The position numbers and the translations under genes are program-made. From Podila epigama (Eukaryota; Mortierellomycota; Mortierellomycetes; Mortierellales; Mortierellaceae): a stretch of 43,247 nucleotides of DNA. This document shows, piece by piece, positions 10,627-22,674 of this stretch. Position 1 is the stretch's first letter; every line of letters begins with the position of its first letter. A model generated the notes under the pieces. It worked only from the letters and a program-made list of their open reading frames with translations. It was not told the origin of the DNA and did no database searches. Where the stretch lies: positions 1 to 43,247 of the forward strand of contig JAAAVE010000007.1 in assembly GCA_015679605.1 (NCBI GenBank), read 5' to 3'.

Positions 10627-13600
10627 AGGATGGAGTGACACCTGAACATTCGTTCTGTAGAAAAACGCAAACGCGTACTGTCACGTCGCCACGTCGCCAT
10701 GGCCTAAAAAGGCTGTTTCATTTTGTACAGGTTTTCTGAATCTCAGGGTTTCAGGGTGTCATTTCCTACAGCAATGGGTTGTCGTCCCTGTCCCTGTCCT
10801 TGTCCCTATCCTTGTCCCTATCCTTGTCCCATCCCTGTCGATTTCCAGTTGTCCTTGACGCTACCCCTGTCCCTGAACTTTGTCTCTGGTCGATGCAACA
10901 ATCTTGTGCACCTTCAAGCAAGATTATGTTTTTACCTAAACATTCGCCCCTATGCGGTGGCGATAGTCCAAAGGAGGGGACACGACTCCTGTTTGAAACA
11001 ATTGATATGGCGATATGGCGGGACTCATGTGAAAAAGAGCGAAAAAGACACAGGTTCAACCCAATTTCTGTCTCGTTGTATGCGTCGATGATCGACCTTT
11101 TTCTTTTTCGGAGTTGATAATGGAAAAGAGAAGAAGCAACCAAGGGAGTTTGGTGAGAAGGGCAAAAAGGGTCAGGATTCATAATTGATATCTCTCATCA
11201 AATATGACATGAAAAAAGCAAAAAAGGATGTAATGGCAGGGACAACAAGGATTAGGTCAAACCAAGGCAACGGTGTCATGTTAACGACACCAGTCATGGC
11301 AAAGAGTCCAGCTAAAAATGGCCAATGCGAGATAAAAATACCCAAAAATGTTTCTTTGTGAGTGCCAAAAAAAAAAAAAAAAAAAGACAGACGGGCACGG
11401 TGCTACTTGGGCGTCGCATATGCAGAAACGGCGCAAGTCCTTGCCGTTGTCCTGATGACCTGGGCTGACCCTTGTCTGTCTGATGTCGCATTGTTTCCTA
11501 ATTATTGTTGTATGCAGCAGGCCAAAAAAAAGTTATTAATATTCGAGCTTCAACGATAATGGTGGCAAGGGCAATTCTACTTTTACTTTCTCCTCATTCA
11601 CCTCCCCCCCTTTTGTTTCCGTGTGTCTCCTATTAATGTCGGTGAATATTCATTTCAATCGAAAAGCAAATGCATGAGGCAATCGGTGGTGATCGGTGGA
11701 GAAACACAAGAGTGTGGCTGCGAATATTCCATGGATCCTTGTTAAGGGAAAGGTTGCCAGGTGTAGGAGAACAAACAGGCAAAGACTCATGATAAGATGG
11801 ATCAAGTTCAATCTCAAACTTATCTTGCGGCTGGCTATAGTAACAGTTTGTATCATGTTCTTTGTCGCTCTTCACACGTTTGCACACACATGCACACATG
11901 CACACATGCACACACACTCACACACACACAAACACACACACACTGGATCCTTGTGCCCACGAAACTTTTGACCATTGTACCCTGTCTTTGACAGATCTAT
12001 TTTTGGGATTGTTGATTGTTATTGTTATCAAGCAAAAAAAGTGTGCAAAGTGCCTTGTGGAGACGAATTTTGCGACGCGTTACAATGACACGGTGGTCTT
12101 TATTGCATGGGTAAAAGGACGGATGGACGGATGAATGGATGAATGGATGAATGGGTGTATGGATGGCCAAACTGACGTGCAGGCTGACCCGAGAGTGGAT
12201 GTTGGGCTCCAATGGCTAACTAAAACAGATAAAAAAGGATGCCAATACGGCGACAATGCACTTTCGGAGGATTGTGCATGAGGAGGCTGTTCTTCTTGAA
12301 CTGAACTGTTCTCTGCCAATAGTCCCCAATGGTCCCCAATGGTCCCCAATATGTCCATCCTGTTGCCATTCATCGTGGCTGATCCATTGTTCCTTCTTTC
12401 TTCTTCTTCTTCTTCTCCTTTCTTTTCCTTTTTTTCTCCTTCTTTTCCTTCATTGTCTTTGTCTTATTTTTCTTTGTCTTTGTCTCTCTTTTTACGTCTT
12501 CACTTTCCTTCAGCCACCTTCTCATTCACCAAACTCCACTTTCCCATTTCTCACATCCATTAGGCGCTTTCACGAAAAAAGAAAATAGTCCTCATTCTTT
12601 CACCCACAACATCATCAACCCATTCACAATTGGTCAGTAAACTTGTGACCCACACGAAAAAAAACTTGCTTGTTGCTTGTGTCCCCTTGTCCCTGACATC
12701 CCTTTACACTATCTCGACTTGTCTCGACAATCTCAACCGTATCATCCTCAACAAGACAATACGAATACGAAAAAAGTAACATTACCTCGAACTCTAACGA
12801 CCAACAGCCCAACCTTCTCTCTTGTCCACCCAACGATCATCAATCTCCTTGCATGTTCCCCTCCTTTTGATACCATTTCCTTTCTCCTCCTCCTCCTCCT
12901 CCTGTGTCGCCTACGTCTCATTTTCATAACGGAGAACGTTCCGAGGACCAACCACTTTTTTTTTTTTTTTTTTTTGAGTGCTGACAGGTTATATTTTCCC
13001 CCATTTTCATTCTGGATACATCGAAATAGAATCTTCTATTGCATTGACGCTTTTCCGACTTCAATCCCAGCAGCCCTTGCACAGACACATACATTCACAC
13101 ACACACACACACACCCACACATACACGTACATTCACTCACGCCTCCAGTGGCCACCCAACGTCTTTGAAGGTACTCCTTCTCCCTTCACTCTAATTGCTA
13201 TGAATCTTTTATTACTTTTATAACGCCTTCTGTCATATTTCATTACGGCAATTTTACCAGGGCGTTGTTGGAGACGTGTTTATACAATTCGGCTTACAAT
13301 GCATCTCACGGAGGAGAAGAGTGATTATTATGATCGCTTTGATCCTGTCCGACCGTTGAGTTCATGTTGGATGTTGGATGTTGGACGTTGGATGATGATG
13401 ATGAAAGATAATGATAGTTGGGCTTGTGGGAAACGCGGATAAAACAAAGAGAGTGATACCGGTGCCACGGACGTATCTAGAAGCTGAGAGCCTTCTAATC
13501 TTTTTAATGCTGTGGCTCACATCTGCGAGGTATATTCATATATATTCATATGAGTTTGCATTATTGGGAGGTTGGAGGTGGGGCCACCGCAATTAATTTG

Positions 13601-14320
13601 AGTGGCATGAATCGTTTTTTGTTATTTCGGAAAACGAAACAAGCGTTGGGATGGATGGATAGATTGATGAGGAGGTTGGGAATTCACTCAACGCCACAGA
13701 GGTTGGCGTGTTATGGCTGCAACACGTTAGCATCGTGCAAGTATCAATGAAACGTGTGTTGGAAAAGTGATGACCGACAGGAAACCTCCCTTTCAGTCCT
13801 GTTCTTTCGGTGTAGCGGTTGAAATGGATGTGCAATGCCATTCAATGAGCGGAGCGAGAAAGGGATGCGTTTGTGTGAGAAATGACACCTTTGTTGCAGT
13901 GTCTTTGTTCCCCCCTCCCCAAGCCTCAGTGATATCACTGTCCGCACAACTCCTTCATTGGGATTGGGAAGAGTTATGATTGATTGGAAGTTTTTGATTG
14001 AAAGATTGAGCATTGAATCGTTGATTGGGCTTCTTTTTTTAAATGATTTAATTTTTTTTTATCCTTTTCTTTTTTTTTTTTTCATCCATTTCTTCCATCT
14101 CATCAAACCCATTCATACCATTCATCAACCCATACCCAACTCGACAATTTTTGCATCTCCCTCTCCACTCCACTTCACTCCCCTCATCACCACTCACACA
14201 TTGCTTCCTCATCATTGACATTCCTTTTGCATTGCTTCTGACATTCATTATTCATTCCAGGAACCAGACAAGAAAACAGTTGGAGAAAAAAAAAAGGCCC
14301 TCTATTTTTGTTCTTGAGCC
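10627..14320. other. Gene-poor 3.7-kb stretch rich in short tandem repeats
   Basis: I find no gene. Repeats include a (TGTCCY)n tract at about 10784-10838, A19 near 11368, a CA-rich tract at about 11880-11943, and a GGATGAAT-type repeat at about 12116-12168. There are also three AGTCCCCAAT/GGTCCCCAAT decamers at 12321-12350, T20 at 12956-12975, (CA)n near 13097-13113, and an ATGTTGG-type repeat at about 13364-13403. The C/T-rich, ATG-poor stretch from about 14040 to 14320 probably holds the promoter and 5' leader of the DIP2-like gene. Confidence 0.5.
10784..10838 (+). repeat. (TGTCCY)n hexamer repeat
   Basis: Degenerate hexamers TGTCCC/TGTCCT with CTATCC variants lie about 160 bp after the Crypton stop. 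The same hexamer family occurs in coding frame in YIF1 at about 41344-41420. Confidence 0.75.
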
Positions 14321-17300
14321 ATGGCATCGCTCTCCATCAATACCCGCAACCATGTCAGGTCAACCTCGGGTGAGATGCACATGCCACCACCCCACTATCA
14401 GATCCCCCGTGGCGCAACCTCAATGTCCAATCTGCGTGACAACGCTTACCTGCCTCCGCCTAATCGCCCCATCGGTCCCACACATGATCTCCATCACCGC
14501 GGACCACCTGGCCCACGACCCAGTAAGTGTGCCCGTCATTTTTTATCCAATCTCATAGCACTACAGCTTTGCTTTTCGTTGTTTATGACAAAAAATGCGA
14601 TTGACCTCCATTCTCAATACCATATGTGATAATGGCTTTGTGCCTTAAAATACACTGGATGTTTGCTGTGATTACTGACATATCACTCTTATTCTTCTCT
14701 AACTTGTAGTGATGGAGCGGTTCGGGCCACCTTTGTCGGGACCAGGACCAGGACCAGGACCAGGACCAGTGCCACACGGAGGTCCATTACCACACGGAGG
14801 CCCAGTCCATGTTGGCCCATTACCCCATATACGCCCACCTTCTCATGGGCCCACGCTACCCCACGGACCATTACCTCACGGACCAGTGCCTCACGGACCA
14901 GTGCCTCATGGACCAGCATATGACGACATGTATCGCAGGGCACGACCAAAAAACTTTCAGCATGTCCCAGTATCTCCGCCAGGTAAATAAGGGAACTCAT
15001 CTTTTTTGCCTTGGTCATGCATTTCATGACAAACAAAAGTTGTATTTTGTGTTTTTTTTTCTTCTTTTTCTAAGTTAATATGTTTTTGTGGCTCTTTGGC
15101 TTTTTTTTTTCATTTGGCATGCCGCCCTTTCATCAAATGACTCTAGTCATGAACGATATGCCTTGGCGTCCCCAGAACAATTTGCCAGATATTGAGCGGC
15201 CCGAGATCAATGTCGAGGAGCTAGCCGGTAAGCAAATGCTTCCACTAGAACCTCGCTCTATTCTAGAACAAGCATTAGATGACTCTACGATGACACCCTT
15301 GAGTCGATTTCTGAATATTATGGAGCTTCTGAGGTTTCGGGGGATGTATATGGCCAACGCAAAGGCCTTCTCAGTGGTGGACGTCAAGGGCAGGGAAACT
15401 TGTTCATGGACATGGGAAAAGCTGCACGGGAGGGCTGAGAAGATTAGCCAAACGATTCTGGAAAAGACACAGTTACGCCGCGGGTCGCGGGTGGCCCTTG
15501 TTTTCCGCAAGTCTGAAATCGTTGAATTTTTAGCAGCCTTTTCTGGCTGCATGATGGCAGGCATGACGGCCGTACCCATCAACGTCATTGAAGAGTTTGC
15601 AGAAATGACCTATATCCTCAGCTACACCAAGGCGGAGCTCGCCCTCACTACGGAATACAACCATAAGGCTCTCAGCAAGGACCTATCCATGCACAAAGGT
15701 GTTGACTGGCCCCTAGGCGTTACCTGGTGGAAAACAGACACATTCGGCACCTGGCATCCAAAGAAAAAGGAGGGCTGGCCAGACATTGAGCTTCCCGACC
15801 TGGCTTACATCGAATACAGCAAGGCTCCCAATGGTGAACTGAAGGGCGTTGCTGTCAGTCATCGCACCATGCTTTCACAATGCCACGCCATCAAACAATC
15901 CCTCGGCGCTCACCCCGCTCGACAACACGCAAACGCAGCTTCATCCCCACAACCTTTCTCCTCCCGCGCCAATACCGCACCTGCAGAGTCTAAAACACCC
16001 ACAACACCCACACACCCCTCCTCTCCCTCACGGCGGGCCAGTGCAACCGCTGTCGATGGCAAAAAGACAGATGTTGTCTTGACCTGGCTCGAGCCCCGCC
16101 AGCAGGTCGGTCTCGTCCTGGGCGGTCTCTTGGGCGTCTATCGCGGAAGTCACACAGTGTTTATCCACAGCGGCGTGACCGATACCCCGGGACTCTGGGC
16201 CCACTGCGCACAACGCTACCGTGCCACCTTGGCGCTCGGTGACTACGAGGGTGTGCGCGAGCTCTTGAGGTTCCGACCCATGGATGGCGCTAAACGTGAT
16301 GTCCAAAGTCTATCTTGCTTGGAAACGTTCTTGATCGATACGGTGATGGTCAGGCCCCTGTTGGACATTCAATTCGCTAACGAGTTCTTGGCCGACTTGG
16401 GTGTTCCTTTACCGCAGAACGTTGTCGTCCCCATGTCGAGTCTGCCAGAGCACGGAGGCATGATCCTGAGCATGCGAGATTACCTCGTCTATCCTCGAGG
16501 GGCTGATGTGATTGACTTTGGGTTTGAATATGAAGTGCCTCGAGGACCTTTGCCCCCACCCGGGGCCAAGCGTCGACCCCATGGATACCCACCTACCTCT
16601 CACACTATCTGTCACTACTTGCTGGACCGTGGAGCATTAAAGAGCAATATGATCCAAGTGCTCGCAACAGGAGAAGAGGCCATTTCTAGAGCTTCTGAGC
16701 GAGGTGTTATTTTGGTGGGTGCCTTTGGGTATGCCATGCCAAGAGGTAAGATATCTAAAAAAAAAAGAAACACAGCCAACTTATCTCTTCTCATCTGTAT
16801 GGTTGTTATTGCATAGTGTGTTTTGTGCATGATTGGTTGTTTTCACGTTTTACTAAATTGTTGGGACATCCATCCATTAGCTACATTGGCGATTGTGGAC
16901 CCAGAGACGACAGCACTTTGCCAGCCTAATCGAGTTGGAGAAATCTGGGTTGATTCACCATCGATTGCCTTTGGCTTCTGGGAGCTTCCAAAGCACTCTC
17001 AGTCCATCTTCCATGCACTGCCACTGATTGTGCCTGTCGACACTATGATCCCTGAGGTGTACGACCCTGTGCCAGCAGGATTTTTGAGGACAGGTCTATT
17101 GGGTGGATTGATCGAGGGCCGTGTCGTTGTGTTTGGACTGTACGAGGACCGTATTCAACAAGAGATTGTTGATCTTGTACATCCAGAAATTGTCGAGTTT
17201 GACTACCATTACACAAGCGACCTTTCGAACACGATTCTGGATCGCATTGTTGGATTCACGGCATGGTACGGTGTTTTTTTGTCTTTTACATGTCACTCTT

Positions 17301-20300
17301 TGATGATGGAGTACCTATTGAGATTGGATAGAGCATACTCATCACCAACTTTTTCCTTTCCCTGTCTTTTCTTTTAGTATTTCGTTTGGATGCTTCATTA
17401 ACAACGAACATTTGCCAGTCATCTGTGCGGAAACACCCAGGACACAAAGAGTAGATTTAGTCAAACTAGCCGATTTTGCAAAACAGGCGATGTTGGACTA
17501 TCATGGATTGCGACTGTATTGCATTGCGATTGCGCCGACAGGGACATTACCACGAGCGTTCAAAAACGGCAAAAGGGTGTTGCACCCTGTGCTTTGTCGC
17601 AAGATGTTTGAGATGGGACGACTCCGTCTTGTGCATATCCATACCTCTGTCGATGACACCATTTTTAATATCTCTTTTGGAGATGATACCACCGGTGGCA
17701 TTTGGGGAGTTGGTACGTTTATTGTTTTTCTCTTCCTTTTTTTTTTTTTTTTTTTTTTGTTTGAGCATCTTTTTTTATTTCCTTGGAAAAAAGTTTAACA
17801 AATATCACTTTCTACTCTATAACTCTATTAATAGAAGCATTGGCGGTGCGGGAGGCAGCGCTACCTTCGCATGCACGAATGGTCCAGTTCTCGTGCTGTG
17901 ACTATCCGAAAGAAGTTTTGGACGAGAGGACAAAGATCAATCTATCTCATTTCACAAGTCTGCCCGAGATTTTGGTATGGCGCTCGGTTGTGAATCAGGA
18001 GGAGATTGCCTTTGTAGGCGTGGATGGTCGTGGCAAAGAGACCAAAGGATTAACATTCCGCAAATTTGGAATGAAAGTTGTATCGATCGCCAATTTTATT
18101 GAGAAGCGGAGTGGTTTCAAGACAGGCGATAGAGTGGTGCTCCTGTTCCCGAATGGGGTGGAGTTTGCAGCCACGGTATACGCATGCTGGTTCTTGGGAC
18201 TTGTACCGATTCCAATTCAGATGCCTGAGCCTTCGCGATTGCACGAGGATATTGGACTGTTGATGGGGTTGCTGGCAGACCTCAAGATTTCGAGCCTGAT
18301 TGGCAATAATGCGACGGAGGAGTTGATGAAGCAAAAGACGACAATGATCCATGTCAAGGCGAATCTTGGGCCAGGACAGGATACAGCCCTACCCATTGTC
18401 TTCAATGTGTCAAAGGCACCCAAGATAACTAAAAATCTGGGCAAGGAGTCTGGGTATTCTGCACCACCCAGCAATGCGCTGTTGAGGACATCGCCAGCCA
18501 TGGTGTTTGTGCATTTCTCGACAGACATGCGACGGACATTGGTCAAGGTGAGTCATGCAGCACTGATGTCGCAGTGTAGGGCGCAAAAAGTACAGTGCAG
18601 ATTCAAGACAGGACGGCCAATTCTGTCGTGCTGGAAAAACTTTTCGACCATTGGGCTATTGTATTCTTGCGCACTTGGCGTTTATGTGGGAGCACCGACG
18701 GCCATGATCCAGTACTCGGATTTCACGACGAATCCTCAAATATACTTTGAGGCACTGGAGAAACATGGAGGTAAAGAAAAAACAAAATGCATCAGAAAGA
18801 CTGGCCATTACTGCACTGATTACTCTGTCGTGACGAATTGTACAAGTTGCTGGCATGTAACCAACCTTGTTTTTTTCTTTTCATTTTGATCTGATAATTC
18901 TTAGTGCGCGATGCATTGGTCAATGCAGCGATGCTGGAACAAGCAATTGTGGCATCCGATCCAGGTTCAGCACCATCGTTCAATTTTGCTGGAGTCAAAA
19001 ACTTTTTGGTACATGCAGATGGTCGACCTAGGGTCGATATTAGTCAAGGCATTGAGCGGCGGTTTGGACAGTCATCTCGGCTGGAAAAGACGGTGATCAA
19101 CACAATGTTTGGACATATGATCAACCCGATGGTGTCGACGCGATCTTATATGAATATTGAGCCTGTGCGCCTACATGTATCCCTCAAGAGTCTTCGCAGG
19201 GGTACTGTGCAGATCACGACTGAGCAGGAAGACCCAACTGGCATCTGGATCGAAGACAGTGGCATTGTAAGTCTTTGTTTTGTCCATATGTGGATGTGGT
19301 GCCATTTCATTTTTTATTTTTATTTTTTTATTTTTTTAACTTTGACACTGATTCCAACCTTTTTGCTTACTCATGCTCGTTCTATTCGACTTTTACGACA
19401 CGTCTGGTATGTCGTCCATTTTTTGCGCTTGCGATGAAATCTCGCCTCATGATAGCCTGTTTGTGGAACGACTGTTGCGATTGTGAATCCAGAGACACGA
19501 GAGATTTGCCTATCTCGTGAGATTGGTGAGATTTGGGTGTCGTCCGACTCGAATGTGCAGTCATATCAAGGGGTGGCGCGGGATCATGGTGGCAGGAGTC
19601 TATCCAATACTTCACCGCTGAGTGTTGAAGCTTCAACTAGGGTCATGCCGAACGGAGGACCACCAGGATCGCCTAATGGAGGTTCGGATACGAACAGCCG
19701 ATACAATGTGACGATTTCAGGAGGTGACTCGAGGATCAGCTATGTCCGTACTGGTGAGATTGGATTCTTGTGGAATTATTCGAAGGAGTCGTTTAATGGT
19801 GGCAAGCCGACTAGCCTTTTGTTTGTTCTTGGGTCTATTGGCGAGACATTTGAGGTGAATGGATTGATGCACTTTCCAAGGGATATTGAAGCGACGATTG
19901 AAAAGGCGCATCCCAACATTGCGCCAGCTGGAAGGTATAAAAAAAAAAAAGAAAGAAAGAAAGAAAGAAAGTCAATGTTGTGATTCGTCTTGGTTGTAAT
20001 ATTGCTTTGTACTGACACACAAACATCTTTCTATTTGATTTCTATAGCATTGTGTTCCAAGCAGATCAGGTGGTAGTGTGCGTGGTTCAGGCACGTCAAC
20101 CAGATGTGACGATTGTGAATATGACACTGTCAGTGATGCATCAAGTACTTGAGAAACACCAATTTATGCCGGATGTGATTGCCGTTGTGGGTGAAGGTGT
20201 TCTGACCAAGAACCGATATGGTGAAAAGCAACGCGGAAAGATGCTCAGTCTCTTTATGAGTGCCAAGATGTAAGTCTGCCGAAAAAGAAAGAAAGGAGAG

Positions 20301-21362
20301 AGAGAGAAAGAAAGAGAGAGATTCCATTTTGTTCCAACAATGAGCTTATCTAACGGTGGATTGATTGTACGACTGGATTGCTTTTCTACTTGATCAAATA
20401 GGCCCTTGCTCTACATTCATTACCCACGTGGATCTTTGCCAAAATCAATCCCCGAGCAAATGCAGCCAAGTGCGCCAATGACACCTTTGATGAGTCGACT
20501 AGGCTCAGGTGCGCCCAACCATAGCCCATCGTCGTCAGGATCACAAAGTGAGAAACCGAGCTCGATTCGGTCCAACCGATCGACCACGTCCATGGCATCC
20601 ATGCGGTCAGTGCGGTCGTTTATTGGCACGATGTTCAACAATCTCCGTTCGGGGTCGCAAGCGAACGGGAATCATAATTCGTCTAATGGAGGTAGTTATC
20701 CAGCTGGCTATAGTCATCATCATGCTCATGGTAGCAGCACCAGTGTTGGAGGGTTTGGATCGAGCCGTCCTGGGTCGGGCTCGTCAGTGAAGTTGTCACC
20801 GTCTTCGTTTACGGGCACGATGCCACCGACTGTGTCATCATCGGGACATCCTTCGACATTGTCGAATGCATCGTCATCGTCTCACTTTAATGGGGATTAT
20901 GGTCAAACGTGTGATTCACCTTCGCCCCTGTCTGCTGGAGTGACAGCCAGTCCGCGGTCGGGCATTAGCAGTGCCACGACTCCAATGGCATCTCAGACGC
21001 CCACAGTTGTTGTCATTGGGTCGACGACTCCTGTTGCGACCCCTGTGAACAGTCCTCCTTCCACGCCTGCAGCCACTCTAGCCTCTGCAGCAGCAACTGT
21101 TGTTGCCAATAAGGATGCCTCTGGTACATCGTCGGCGGTCCCTGTGGCGTCTCCACCGGAGGTGATTCCAGGTACCAATCCTGTAGTGACAGTGAGTGTT
21201 TTGCAGCAACCCAAGGCTGTGGCAGTGGAGGGGGAGGAGGACAAGGATAAAGAGAATGAGGAGAAGGAAACGCCTACGCCTGTCGAGACGAAGAAGACTG
21301 AGGCCGTGATAGTGAACACCAGTATCGTTTCTTTTTCTGAGACGATGGATGGGTTCCCTTAA
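14321..21362 (+). CDS. DIP2/Cmr2-like tandem adenylate-forming domain protein
   Basis: Ten exons: 14321-14522, 14710-14982, 15147-16745, 16881-17265, 17378-17712, 17835-18770, 18905-19266, 19456-19934, 20048-20269 and 20402-21362. They sum to 1918 codons with every splice phase matching (1917 residues). Residues 1-160 are Pro/Gly/His-rich. A first AMP-binding-like domain spans about 200-900 (IEYSKAPNGELKGVAVSHR near 381). A second spans about 970-1620 (VHFSTDMRRTLVKVSHAAL, then YVRTGEIGFLW and FEVNGLMHFPRDIE). The tail, about 1620-1917, is Ser/Thr/Pro-rich. Tandem fatty-acyl-AMP-ligase-like domains define the DIP2 (animal), Cmr2 (S. cerevisiae) and Mug62 (S. pombe) family, linked to control of diacylglycerol pools. 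Both ATP-loop motifs are degenerate, as is typical of the family. I see no animal-type DMAP1-binding N-terminus. Function is inferred by homology. Confidence 0.88.
14739..14917 (+). repeat. Coding GGACCA hexamers and Pro-His-Gly repeats
   Basis: GGACCA hexamers at 14739-14769 encode repeated Gly-Pro. They run into degenerate PHGP/PHGG repeats up to about 14917, all inside exon 2 of the DIP2-like gene. The tract is in frame and probably disordered. Confidence 0.85.
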
Positions 21363-22674
21363 AAAAAAAAAATGTTGCCTTTGCGCCCTAAACCTATGCC
21401 ATATTCCTCGACTGTTTTGTATTTTGTCATCATCTCCTTATCACTCTTTTTTACTACGCTGTACTGTCAAAATACAGTTCTTTCTACGCCATTCAAAAGT
21501 TGACTTGATGCAGCTTTTGGAAAATAAAAGATGAAAAAGAAGAAAAAGAAGAAAAAGAAGAAGAATTGAAGTTTGACTTGGAGCCTGTTGCTTTGTCGAG
21601 GTTTCTTGTTTGCATTGGAGAGGGGTAAGGTAACCTGAATAAGGTCCTATTAATAGGAAAGATAATATATTGGAGGAAGAAAAAAACGAATTTTCATTAT
21701 TGTTCACAAGTTTTTGAGTTTGAGCATTCTCGTTGTAGCTCTCAGCTCAGTCGCAGCGCAGTTCAGTTCAGTTCAGTCGAGTCGCAGTTCAAAGTGCAAA
21801 TCATAAAAAAGCATGGTCAATGGCATGTGTATGTTTTGTTCACCTACGCGTCCATCCCATCCCATCCCTTCCTTTCTCTCTCCCTTTCTCTCCCTCCCTT
21901 TGAATCCCTAGATATGGCATGTCACCAATTGAAGGGGACAAGATATTTTTTCTTTTTCTTTTGCCACTGCAAGAAGAATGAGAATATAGGGGGGAATACT
22001 CAAAGAGAACCCTTCTGTCGTCCATTTGTAGTTTCCCTTTTTTACTCCGTTTGTTTTCTTTGTAACCAATGGAGGAAGGGGCCCTACCTTTGAGTAAGCG
22101 AGTCGGTGAGTGAGTGTGTGGTGGCTGCTGAATGTGTGTTGTGTGTAGTGCTAAAACTTGACAAAGCCAACTATCTCCATGACATACATTCATACATACA
22201 ACATACATACAACATTTGCACACATACTACTCATGCCCATCCCCCCTGTTCACCTTACATTCTCGCTCCCCTGACTAAAAATCTCCCTCTCCTCACTCAC
22301 TCACTCACTCACTCACCTACCATCCACTTCACTCTCTGCAATGCTTGGATGCATTCTTTGGCTCAAATGGCACACACGATACAACAACCACAAGCAAAAA
22401 AGAAGCGAACTTACCAAAAGCAAACTTAGCCAGCCCAAACCCAGCAGCACAAGGGTAACCAACCAACCAACCTACCAACCAACCAGCCAAACCAGCCAAA
22501 GCCCCTTTCCTTCTTTTTATGCTCTCGTCTTTTTTTTCTCTTTTTATTTTCTTTCTCTTTTTTCTCATCTCATTTCTTATTCTCACCTCACTTTCCATCT
22601 TCACCTTCTTCTCCCTCATCCATCTCTTCTTCCCATCCCATCCGTCCCTCCCTCATACATACACACACACAAGA
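21363..22674. other. Intergenic region between the DIP2-like and METTL24-like genes
   Basis: No gene seen. The 3' flank of the DIP2-like gene has an AATAAA at 21523-21528. A GTTCA-type tandem stretch lies near 21745-21790. Upstream of the next gene are CTCA tetramers near 22293-22316, CCAA tetramers near 22455-22485, and a long C/T-rich leader at about 22500-22670. Confidence 0.5.
21523..21528 (+). terminator. Putative poly(A) signal of the DIP2-like gene
   Basis: AATAAA lies about 160 bp after the DIP2-like stop codon, in AT-rich sequence. The call rests on position and the canonical hexamer only. Confidence 0.4.

Noticed and set aside
10414-10684. Minus-strand Leu/Phe/Cys-rich frames over the Crypton tail
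   Set aside because: They are complements of the 12-bp coding repeat of the Crypton, not membrane proteins.
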